Origin: Verrucomicrobiaceae bacterium
GTDB lineage: Bacteria; Verrucomicrobiota; Verrucomicrobiae; Verrucomicrobiales; Akkermansiaceae
DNA: 11,888 nucleotides
Reading direction: 5' to 3'
Assembly: GCA_003820635.1 (NCBI GenBank)
Contig: RPOS01000097.1
Coordinates: forward strand, 1 to 11,888
The notes beneath the pieces are model-generated. The model ran no database searches, was not told where the DNA came from, and saw only the letters and a list, made by a program, of their open reading frames with translations. How positions within the stretch are numbered: position 1 is the stretch's first letter; each line of letters opens with the position of its first letter. This document shows positions 1 to 6,629 of the stretch, piece after piece. The position numbers and the translations under genes were made by a program.

Positions 1-330
1 ATCCTCGGGGTCGGGTTCCGCATTTCAACAATCCCGGCGTTTCACGCCGCATTCGGCCGCACCTCACGGGTGATGCGGATTCCTCCGGGAAGTCCTGCAT
101 GATAGGCCGTAATAACGTCCCAACCCACCCGGTTGGCCGCGCTGCCCTTTGCGGAGAAAATCCCATTGCTGGAAAAACTCCGGGACCGCGTCATCGCCGC
201 TGCCCCCACCGCTCCTGAGCGGTCCGCCAGTGTCCCATGATTTAGGGACATGACAGAAACCCGGTTTCTCCGCATTATTGCGGGCGTCGAGGGGAGAGGT
301 CCCCGGTTTCAACAGAGTTCATGACAGAAC
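1..330. other. Non-coding stretch with tandem palindromes and short repeats
   Basis: No convincing gene is seen here. Two open frames of about 80 codons overlap on the minus strand, but neither translation resembles a family I recognise. The right part is rich in structure: a 7-bp inverted repeat with a 2-base centre at 208-223, TGTCCC/GGGACA arms around 8 bases at 231-250, and a near-perfect palindrome at 256-268. CATGACAGAA occurs at 249-258 and again at 320-329, and CCGGTTTC at 261-268 and 303-310. This arrangement suggests the end or relic of a repetitive or mobile element, but no transposase is visible. The first 200 bases show nothing else except a small GGCGT/ACGCC hairpin at 36-48. 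Confidence 0.4.
249..329. repeat. Paired short direct repeats (CATGACAGAA, CCGGTTTC)
   Basis: The 10-mer CATGACAGAA is present at 249-258 and 320-329. Between the copies lies a second repeated word, CCGGTTTC, at 261-268 and 303-310. The order is therefore A-B-B-A with the words in direct orientation. The first copy of A starts inside the right arm of the TGTCCC/GGGACA palindrome. Such nesting is seen at ends of insertion sequences and in small palindromic repeat families, but nothing here proves either. Confidence 0.4.
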
Positions 331-366
331 ACAAAACGGGTCGCGAGGGGTCGCGGCCCTTTTTGT
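331..366. terminator. Bidirectional intrinsic terminator of the pyrophosphatase gene
   Basis: The sequence folds into a long hairpin. GGG at 338-340 pairs with CCC at 357-359. TCGCGA at 341-346 pairs with TCGCGG at 351-356 around a GGGG loop. After one mismatch (337/360), ACAAAA at 331-336 pairs with TTTTGT at 361-366. Read on the minus strand, a GC-rich stem is followed by GTTTTGT, 31 bases past the stop codon of the pyrophosphatase gene. Read on the plus strand, the stem is followed by five T residues. It should terminate transcription from both directions and insulates the minus-strand genes from the region at 1-330. Confidence 0.8.
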
Positions 367-396
367 TGGGCGGAATCCGGCAAAAAGATCCAAGGG

Positions 397-2073
397 CTAT
401 TGGACCTGGTGGATGGCCTCGCAGACGGCGGGGAAGATCTGACGCTTGCGGCTCACCACGCCCGGCGCGTGGAACAGGCTGTCGTCCATCCGCTCGAAGG
501 GCAGCTTGGCCAACGCCGCCTCCGGGCCGATGGCGAGGATCATGCTGTGGTGCAGCGCCACGTCGGTGACGGCGAGGATTGTCAGATCGTATTTGCGCTC
601 CCTGTGCAGATCCCTGAGGCACACCTCCAATGCCTCGCGGCGGGCGGCGAAGCCGTGCAGGTCCCGCTCCTCCACTTGGGAAATGCTGACGTTCATCCCC
701 TGCTCGGTGAACTCCTTGCGGTCGGCATTGAGGATTTCCACCGGCGTGCCGTTGGCAATGAGCGAACCGACGTTGAAAAACTCCTCGGTGAAGGTTTTCG
801 GATCCACACCGGCCACACCGCTGAGCCAGGTGAGCATCTCGCGATCCAGCAGCGTGGTGGTCGGCGAGGTGAGGCAGAGCGTGTCCGAAACGATGCCGGC
901 GCACAGGCACATCGCCACGCCCGGCTGCGGCATCAGGCCGCGGTGGAAATACTTGCGGCCCACCAGCGTGCAGGTGGAGCCGACAGGTTCGTTGAGATAG
1001 CGGATCGGCTCGCGCGAAACGAGGTCGCCGGCGAGGCGGTGGTGGTCGATGACTTCGGTGACTTCCGCCTCCTCCACGCCATTGACGGCTTGGGCGTATT
1101 CATTGTGATCGACCAGTGCGAGCCGGATGCGCGGCGGATCGATGAGGTCGGATTTGGAAATGACGCCGATCATTTTTCCCGTCCCGTGACCGATCACTGG
1201 GAACAAATCCTGCTCGGAGGTGGACAAGTGCTTGCGGAGCTTGGAAACGGATTCGTTCTGGCAGACGGTTTCAAAATCCCGCTCCATCACGTGGCGGACC
1301 GTGCGCGAGCAGCGGATGAGTGTGGAGGCGCTGGCCGTGTCCTGGGCGCAGCGTAGCAGGATGACACCTTGGGTCCTGGCAAACTCACGGATTTCCGCGG
1401 AAACCGGATTGCCACCGGTGACGAGCAGCGCACGGGCGCCAAAGTCGATGGCGGAGCGCTGGACGATCGGACGATCGCCGCAAATCACCAGAAACTGGCC
1501 GATGTTGCCCTCGTTTTTCGCCTGCTTGAGACGGCCGTCCACGGATTCCTGGGACGAGGCGCCGACGAGCAGGATCAGGTCCTCCTCAGCTTCCGGCAGC
1601 GGGGTTTCCCCTCCCATGCTCTCGGCCTGCAAGGTGGCTGCAAGGTGGGCGAGCGAGACATGCACCGTGCGCACGCTGAGCCCTTCGGTATCCGCCGGCA
1701 GCAGGAGCCGCAGCAGATCAATGTAGCGGAGAATGCCACACAGCACGCCGTTCTCGTCCTCTACGGGCACACAGCGGATTTCCGCGGCGAGCATGCGGCG
1801 ATAGGCGGTGAGGAAGGTGTCGGAGGGAGCCACCTTGATGACCTCCCGGTGGCAGATCATGCCGGCATTGGTGCGGATGTCGGTGATGAGCACGGGCGGC
1901 TCGAAACCGGCGCGCTCGAGCACCCACTTGGTGCGTTGGGAAATCTCGCCGCAGCGCGCGGCCACCGCATCCCACTCCTCGCCCACGGTCCGCAACAGCG
2001 CGGCGTAGCCGATGGCCGAGCAGATCGCATCCGTATCCGGATTCTTGTGACCGATGACGTAGAAGGGAGGCAT
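397..2073 (-). CDS. CBS/DRTGG-domain manganese-dependent (family II) inorganic pyrophosphatase
   Basis: Predicted to hydrolyse pyrophosphate to two phosphates in the cytosol, drawing biosynthetic reactions forward, with nucleotide control. The 558-residue protein opens with the DHH-family metal motif GHKNPDTDA (residues 8-16; H9, D13 and D15 are ligand positions). A regulatory insert of about residues 60-310 follows: CBS, then a DRTGG-like domain (characteristic stretch near 199-220), then CBS. The catalytic DHH domain resumes with DHN at 322-324 and DHH at 343-345, and the DHHA2 domain ends with SRKRQIFPA at 541-549, the substrate-binding signature. This is the usual length and order of CBS-PPases with a DRTGG domain, as in clostridia, where adenine nucleotides and diadenosine polyphosphates regulate activity. 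ATG start; no clear ribosome binding site. It lies 117 bases after argS on the same strand and ends at a strong terminator. Confidence 0.93.
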   Translation of the reverse strand: MPPFYVIGHKNPDTDAICSAIGYAALLRTVGEEWDAVAARCGEISQRTKWVLERAGFEPPVLITDIRTNAGMICHREVIKVAPSDTFLTAYRRMLAAEIRCVPVEDENGVLCGILRYIDLLRLLLPADTEGLSVRTVHVSLAHLAATLQAESMGGETPLPEAEEDLILLVGASSQESVDGRLKQAKNEGNIGQFLVICGDRPIVQRSAIDFGARALLVTGGNPVSAEIREFARTQGVILLRCAQDTASASTLIRCSRTVRHVMERDFETVCQNESVSKLRKHLSTSEQDLFPVIGHGTGKMIGVISKSDLIDPPRIRLALVDHNEYAQAVNGVEEAEVTEVIDHHRLAGDLVSREPIRYLNEPVGSTCTLVGRKYFHRGLMPQPGVAMCLCAGIVSDTLCLTSPTTTLLDREMLTWLSGVAGVDPKTFTEEFFNVGSLIANGTPVEILNADRKEFTEQGMNVSISQVEERDLHGFAARREALEVCLRDLHRERKYDLTILAVTDVALHHSMILAIGPEAALAKLPFERMDDSLFHAPGVVSRKRQIFPAVCEAIHQVQ

Positions 2074-2091
2074 GGGGAAACTTTGTTAATG

Positions 2092-2175
2092 GTTAAAAGT
2101 TATACGTTATGCGGTTGCGTCCGGATGAGGATGGTCGATTTGGGATTTCTGTTCCAATAACAAATAACTTTTAAC
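2092..2175. repeat. 12-bp perfect inverted repeat in the argS-pyrophosphatase gap
   Basis: GTTAAAAGTTAT at 2092-2103 has its exact reverse complement at 2164-2175, separated by 60 bases. The pair sits in an AT-rich gap between the argS stop and the pyrophosphatase start, unlike the GC-rich surroundings. The left arm ends 19 bases before the pyrophosphatase start codon at 2073. It could be a long-loop RNA structure in the leader, a double operator, or a relic of a small palindromic repeat. On the minus strand, TATAAC inside the arm (2099-2104) is a possible -10 element, without a convincing -35. Confidence 0.5.
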
Positions 2176-2190
2176 AAGCAACTTGGATTC

Positions 2191-3936
2191 TCACATCCGC
2201 TCCGGGCACTTGATGCCGAGCAGGCCGAGGCCGGCCGCGAGAATGCGGGCTGTCAGATCACACAGCGCGAGGCGGCTGGAGCGGACGGGCTCGCCGGATT
2301 TCAACACCGGGCAGGCCTCGAAGAACGAGTGGAAGGCGCGGGCAAGTTCCAGAAGGTAGTTTGCCAGCAGGTTCGGGCGGAAGTCCTCGATGATGGCCGG
2401 CAGCAGCTCGCCGAAGCGCGCATGCAGGCGGGCCAGGTGGATCTCCGCCTCCTCGGTGAGCAGGATTTCACAGGCCGCGGCATCGAAGGGCGCGTCCAGC
2501 TTGCGGAAAATCGAGCGGATGCGCACGCTGGAGTATTGCAGGTAGGGCGCGGTGTCTCCCTGCAGCGCGAGCATCCGGTCCCAGGCGAAAACATAATCCG
2601 TGAGGCGGCCTTGCGAGAGCTCGGCGAATTTCACCGCGCCGATGCCGACGATGCGGGCGACCTCCGCCGCCTCCGCGCCCTGCAAATCCGGACTTTTCTC
2701 ACTGATGATTTTGGCGGCGCGCTCGACGGCTTCCGTTAGAACCTCGGAAAGCTGGACGTTGTCGCCGGTGCGCGTCTTCATCAGCTTGCGGTCCTCGCCA
2801 AGGATGGAACCGAAGGCGACGTGGCGGAAATCCCCGGTTTTGCCCCAGCGTGCGGCGGCTTCGAAGATCTGGCGGAAATGCAGTTGCTGCGGCACGCCGA
2901 CGACATACCACACCTGGTCCGCCTGCCATTGGTCGATGCGGTATTCGAGAGTCGCCAGATCGGTGGTGGCGTAGAGGAACCCGCCGTCTGCCTTGCGGAT
3001 GATGGCGGGGTTGTCCGTCCAACCTTCCTCCCGGTGGACCATGAAGGGATCCTCCTCCGGTTTTTTCGTACCGTCCGAGAAGATGCAAACGGCGCCGTTG
3101 CTCTCGCGGGCGAGGCCTTTTTCCAAAAACTCCTCCACCAGGCCGGGCAGGCGCCCGTTGTAATAACTCTCGCCCAGCCAGTGGTCGAACTTCACGTCGA
3201 GAACCTGATAGATCTTCTCAAGCCCCAGCTTGGAGAGCTCGATGCATTTTTGCCAGATGGCGAGGTTTTCGGCATCGCCGGCCTGCAGCTTCACCAGCTC
3301 CGCCTTGCACGTCTCCAGCACGGCGGGGTCTTGCTTGGTGGCGGCGTTCACGTCGCGGTAAACGCGCACCAACTCGGTGATCGGATCCGCTTCGAGCGCG
3401 GCATGGTCGAGATGGTTTTTCCAGCCGTGGATGATCATGCCGAACTGCGTGCCCCAGTCGCCGATGTGGTTGTCCGCGATGACACGGAAGCCGAGAAAGC
3501 GGGCGATGCGGCACAGCGAGTCGCCGATGATGGTGGAGCGGATGTGGCCGACATGCATCGGCTTGGCGACGTTTGGAGCGGAGAAATCCACCACCACGGT
3601 CCTGCCCTCGCCGATGGCTGGCACGCCGAGTTTTTGATCCTTGAGCAGGGCCATCGCCTTGGCGGCGTAGGCTTGTGGCAGGATGCGGAAGTTGATGAAT
3701 CCCGGCCCGGCGATCTCGGCGGTGGCGAGACCTGTGAGATCGACGCGGTCGATGATTTCCTGGGCCAGCGCGCGCGGATTGGTCTTGCGCTGCTTTGCCA
3801 GCACCATGGCGGCATTGGTCTGGTAGTCGCCGAAGCGCAGGTCCGCAGCCGGGGTGACGGCGGCACTGGCGGGCTCGCCGAGCGTGGCGGCCAGCGCGGA
3901 TGCGAGGCGGGCCTCAAGATCTTGCAACAAGGTCAT
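2191..3936 (-). CDS. argS: Arginyl-tRNA synthetase
   Basis: Class I aminoacyl-tRNA synthetase that charges tRNA-Arg with arginine using ATP, in the cytosol. The 581-residue length is typical. The N-terminal tRNA-recognition domain (Add-1) covers about residues 1-85 and includes GDYQTNAAM near 36-44. The ATP-binding HIGH-type motif is HVGH at 128-131, inside the family signature SAPNVAKPMHVGHIRST. The region that replaces KMSKS reads KLMKTRTGD at about 384-392. The C-terminal anticodon-binding domain ends with the characteristic LLGIKCPERM. The ATG at 3936 gives the expected N terminus and lies 11 bases after the ptsN-like stop codon, so the two genes are very likely co-transcribed. No missing key residues are seen. 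Identification is secure. Confidence 0.98.
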   Translation of the reverse strand: MTLLQDLEARLASALAATLGEPASAAVTPAADLRFGDYQTNAAMVLAKQRKTNPRALAQEIIDRVDLTGLATAEIAGPGFINFRILPQAYAAKAMALLKDQKLGVPAIGEGRTVVVDFSAPNVAKPMHVGHIRSTIIGDSLCRIARFLGFRVIADNHIGDWGTQFGMIIHGWKNHLDHAALEADPITELVRVYRDVNAATKQDPAVLETCKAELVKLQAGDAENLAIWQKCIELSKLGLEKIYQVLDVKFDHWLGESYYNGRLPGLVEEFLEKGLARESNGAVCIFSDGTKKPEEDPFMVHREEGWTDNPAIIRKADGGFLYATTDLATLEYRIDQWQADQVWYVVGVPQQLHFRQIFEAAARWGKTGDFRHVAFGSILGEDRKLMKTRTGDNVQLSEVLTEAVERAAKIISEKSPDLQGAEAAEVARIVGIGAVKFAELSQGRLTDYVFAWDRMLALQGDTAPYLQYSSVRIRSIFRKLDAPFDAAACEILLTEEAEIHLARLHARFGELLPAIIEDFRPNLLANYLLELARAFHSFFEACPVLKSGEPVRSSRLALCDLTARILAAGLGLLGIKCPERM

Positions 3937-3947
3937 GACGGAATGGA

Positions 3948-4427
3948 TCAGGCGCCTGGCGCGGCGAGGCGCGGCTTGGAATCGAGAATGGCGAGGATGT
4001 CATCGCGGGTTTCCACCTCACCGAGTTGGCGGCGCACCTCGCAGTTGGTGAACATTTTGGCGATCGCCGCCAAGGTCCGCAGATGCAGGTGGTAGTCCTT
4101 GCGCGGGACGATGAAAAGAATGATGAAATGCACCGGCGCGTTGTCGATGGCCTCGAAGTCGATGCCCGCCTTGGAGCGGCCGAAGACCGCCGCCACCTCC
4201 TCAAGCGTGTCGGAAAACGCGTGGGGGATGGCCACGCCGGAGCCGATGCCGGTGCTCACCTGGTCCTCCCGCGCCTTTAGCGCCGCGAGCACCTCGCCCT
4301 TGAGGGCCTGCGGCAGCCGCCTCACTTCCACCAGGTGATCGACGAGTTCCACAATCGCCGGCCAGTGCTCCACCGACTTCATGTCGAGGATGATCTGGTC
4401 CGCGCTGAGCAATTTCGCCAACTTCAT
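3948..4427 (-). CDS. PTS IIA-type (PtsN-like) phosphoryl carrier/regulatory protein
   Basis: Single-domain PTS EIIA-2 protein of 159 residues, the family of nitrogen-PTS IIA (PtsN) and fructose/mannitol IIA. It accepts phosphate from a phosphocarrier on a histidine; in PtsN systems the protein then acts as a regulator rather than in sugar uptake. The phosphorylated residue should be H69 in GVAIPHAF, preceded by the family signature REDQVSTGIGSG. The ending HLRTLAAIAKMF is also typical. There is no membrane segment and no attached IIB or IIC domain, which supports the regulatory type. It starts with ATG after a T-rich leader and runs directly into argS (11-base gap). Partner proteins (EI, NPr) are not in the window, so the controlled process cannot be named. 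Confidence 0.9.
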   Translation of the reverse strand: MKLAKLLSADQIILDMKSVEHWPAIVELVDHLVEVRRLPQALKGEVLAALKAREDQVSTGIGSGVAIPHAFSDTLEEVAAVFGRSKAGIDFEAIDNAPVHFIILFIVPRKDYHLHLRTLAAIAKMFTNCEVRRQLGEVETRDDILAILDSKPRLAAPGA

Positions 4428-4444
4428 AAAACGAGGAAAGAATT

Positions 4445-4499
4445 CGCAAATCCTTGCGGTGGGGGCGAGTGGGTATCGCCCCCGGTCCTTGTTGGCAAG
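4445..4499. repeat. Three consecutive hairpins between the MFS and ptsN-like genes
   Basis: Three inverted repeats lie side by side. CGCAA/TTGCG at 4445-4458 has a 4-base loop. GGGGGCGA/TCGCCCCC at 4461-4483 has an 8-bp perfect stem and a 7-base loop. CTTG/CAAG at 4488-4499 has a 4-base loop. A 12-bp perfect palindrome, AGGCCGCGGCCT (4511-4522), follows at the end of the MFS gene. On the minus strand the middle stem lacks a T-run, while the last hairpin before ptsN is followed by AATTCTTTCCTCGTTTT. The set may terminate the MFS transcript, form a structured leader for ptsN-argS, or both. Confidence 0.55.
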
Positions 4500-4521
4500 A
4501 GGATTCCCGCAGGCCGCGGCC

Positions 4522-5781
4522 TCATGAATAGTCCTCCGCCCGCGTGCTGAGTCCGCGCAGCAGCCACATGCTCAAGAGCAGCACCCCGGCCGTCGCCACC
4601 CCGAGCACGGCGAAGCCGCTGCGGTAGGAAACCGTGTCAAACAGCCACCCGGCCAGCAGCGGGCCGCCGGAATTCGCCGCGATCATGCAAAACCCCAGCA
4701 GCGTGAAATGCCCGGCGCGGTGCTCCGGTCGCGGGATGCCGCTGGTCAGCGCGTTCATCGCCCCGGAGAAACCGCTGCCCGCCACGGCTGCAATGCCGGC
4801 CGCCGCGAATACGCTGATTGTCCCTGGAAAACATGCCAGCAACAGGAAACCCAGACCCGCAAACCCGGCCCAAAACGTCAGTGCCCGCCGTGCGCCCCAC
4901 ACATCCGTGAACCATCCCGCAGCCGGACTGAGAGCAAGTCGGCAGCCGGATGCCGTCATGCCGAGCCATGCCGCCATCTGCGCCTTGAAGCCGAGCTCGC
5001 GAAACGCAAACACGCTGGAAAAAACCGCCAGTTGCCCCAGCAGCGGGGAAATCAAGCACACCGCCAGCGCCACCCGCAGGAATTTCCCGTCCTCTAAAAA
5101 CGCCCGCCACATTTCCCTACCCCACGGCCGCGGCGAGCGCTCCACCGGCGTCGGCGGCTCCTTGGCCAGCAGCACCGCCGAGTCCGCCAGTTGGCACAAC
5201 AGCCACGCCAGCACCAGCAGCGCGCCGTAGGCCTGCGGCTTGGGCATCGCCTCCAGCATCCATGCCGCGATGCCCGTGGCCGCCAGCCCCAACACCCCGC
5301 CCAGCCCGGCGGAAACCCCGGCCAGCCGCCCGCGCAGCCGCATCGGGATGCAGGCCGTGAAAAACTCCTGGTTCGGCAAACCGCCGAAACCCGCCGCGAT
5401 CTGCCCTAACAGCATCATCAGCACGATGAAACCCACCATCGCCTCGTTTCCGCCCGCGCCGCCCGCCCACACCACCGCGCCCACGATGCCCACCGGCAGC
5501 AGGTAGAGCGAGTCCGTCACAAACAGATAGATCTTCTTGTGGCGGAAACGCCGCGTGATCCACGGCGAGAGAAACATCCCCGGCAGCGTGGCGATGAGCA
5601 CTCCCTGCACGATGCCGATCTGCATGTTGCTGGCGCCGTAATGCACCAGCAGCGGCTGCAGGACCACCACCACCTCGGACCAGCCCATCGCGAAGACCGA
5701 ACCCATCCACACCAGACACGCGAAGTTGCGCCGCACGTCGCGCGGGTTCAATTCCGTCCGGGTCAAACTGCGGTCATCCAT
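4522..5781 (-). CDS. Major facilitator superfamily (MFS) transporter
   Basis: Polytopic inner-membrane protein of 419 residues, the usual MFS length, with about twelve hydrophobic segments in two halves joined by a charged central loop (about residues 187-212, rich in P and R). The loop after the second helix, SPWITRRFRHKKIYLF, is a degenerate version of the conserved MFS loop between helices 2 and 3. There is no signal peptide and no extra domain. The substrate cannot be told from sequence. It is divergent from the DUF1638-activator-regulator operon with 74 bases between start codons, so shared control is plausible and it may import a methylated substrate or export a product. The ATG at 5781 is the only sensible start. 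Three hairpins lie after its stop codon. Confidence 0.85.
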   Translation of the reverse strand: MDDRSLTRTELNPRDVRRNFACLVWMGSVFAMGWSEVVVVLQPLLVHYGASNMQIGIVQGVLIATLPGMFLSPWITRRFRHKKIYLFVTDSLYLLPVGIVGAVVWAGGAGGNEAMVGFIVLMMLLGQIAAGFGGLPNQEFFTACIPMRLRGRLAGVSAGLGGVLGLAATGIAAWMLEAMPKPQAYGALLVLAWLLCQLADSAVLLAKEPPTPVERSPRPWGREMWRAFLEDGKFLRVALAVCLISPLLGQLAVFSSVFAFRELGFKAQMAAWLGMTASGCRLALSPAAGWFTDVWGARRALTFWAGFAGLGFLLLACFPGTISVFAAAGIAAVAGSGFSGAMNALTSGIPRPEHRAGHFTLLGFCMIAANSGGPLLAGWLFDTVSYRSGFAVLGVATAGVLLLSMWLLRGLSTRAEDYS

Positions 5782-5855
5782 GGCGTCGGCGCGGATGACC
5801 GCATTTCCCCGCCGCCCTGCCGAGCGCGAATTACCCGGTGCTTTACATCGCCGCC
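5782..5855. promoter_or_regulatory. Divergent control region between MFS gene and corrinoid-activator operon
   Basis: These 74 bases must contain the promoter of the DUF1638 operon and probably that of the MFS gene, because the genes diverge. I see no strong -35/-10 pair. TTTACAT at 5842-5848 is the best AT-rich -10-like element for the rightward operon, but it would leave almost no leader before the ATG at 5856. The 8-mer CCCGGTGC at 5834-5841 recurs before the corrinoid-protein gene (10010-10017), which makes it a weak candidate for a shared operator of the AraC-type regulator encoded in this operon. Confidence 0.35.
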
Positions 5856-6629
5856 ATGAAAAGCGATGAATCGCCGCGCAAACCCATCCCCACCATGCCG
5901 CCGAACATTGCCCTGCTGGCCTGCTCCGTCTTCGAGCGCGAGATCGCGCTGTTAGCCGCGGATGCGCCGCACATCCGTGAAACCCGCTTTTACGAAATCG
6001 CCCTGCACGACCGGCCGGACGAACTCCGCGCGAAACTCCAGGCCGAGCTGGCGGAAATCGACGCCCGGGATGACATCGAGGCCGTGATCCTCGCCTACGG
6101 CCTCTGCGGCCGCGGCACCGCGGGACTGCGCGCGGGCCGCCATCCCTTCGTGCTGCCGCGCGCGCACGACTGCATCACGGTGTTTCTCGGCAGCAAGGAA
6201 CACTACGCCGCACACCAGCGCGCCTGCCCCACTTGTTATTACTACACTCCCGGCTGGAACCGCGCGCGCCGCGTCCCGGGGCCGGACAAGATCGCCGCCA
6301 CCCGCGAGCAGTTGGCCGGCAAGTTCGATGAGGACGACATCGAGTTTCTCATCGAGAGCGAGCAGGAAACCTGGGCACTGCACGACACCGCCACTTACAT
6401 CGATCTCGGCACCGACGAGGCGGAAGCGGAGGCGGATTATGCCAAGCGCTGCGCCGACCACCTCGGCTGGAAATTCGAACACATCCGTGGCGATCCCGCG
6501 CTGCTGCGTGATTTACTCTGGGGAAACTGGGACGACTCCCGTTTCCAGACCATCCGGCCCGGGGAAATGCTCGGCCACTCACCGGATGAAAACGTGCTGC
6601 GTGCGGAAACGCGGGAGGCCGCGCCGTGA
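5856..6629 (+). CDS. DUF1638 domain-containing protein, corrinoid-locus accessory
   Basis: A 257-residue cytosolic protein matching DUF1638, a family with no established biochemical role that is often encoded beside corrinoid methyltransferases and their activators. Recognisable parts are LLACSVFEREI (20-30), VILAYGLCGRGTAGL (77-91), RAHDCITVFLGS (102-113) and ACPTCYYYTPGW (123-134). Cysteines C23, C84, C106, C124 and C127 sit in these conserved patches and could bind metal or a corrinoid-related ligand; that is inference. The ATG at 5856 is preferred. A GTG at 5838 would add six residues, and an ATG at 5895 would start closer to the domain. Its stop overlaps the next gene's GTG start by 4 bases, indicating translational coupling with the activator. 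Confidence 0.85.
   Translation: MKSDESPRKPIPTMPPNIALLACSVFEREIALLAADAPHIRETRFYEIALHDRPDELRAKLQAELAEIDARDDIEAVILAYGLCGRGTAGLRAGRHPFVLPRAHDCITVFLGSKEHYAAHQRACPTCYYYTPGWNRARRVPGPDKIAATREQLAGKFDEDDIEFLIESEQETWALHDTATYIDLGTDEAEAEADYAKRCADHLGWKFEHIRGDPALLRDLLWGNWDDSRFQTIRPGEMLGHSPDENVLRAETREAAP

Noticed and set aside
42..312. Two overlapping minus-strand frames of 77 and 82 codons as small genes
   Set aside because: Neither has a recognisable family, they overlap each other, and they run through the palindromic repeats; a non-coding relic explains them better.
400..1356. Open frame of 318 codons on the plus strand, antisense to the pyrophosphatase gene
   Set aside because: It is the mirror of a certain gene in GC-rich DNA, and its translation (many H, R, G, A) resembles no family.
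2821..4095. Open frame of 424 codons on the plus strand across argS and into the ptsN-like gene
   Set aside because: It overlaps two well-identified genes completely on the other strand and shows no domain signature.
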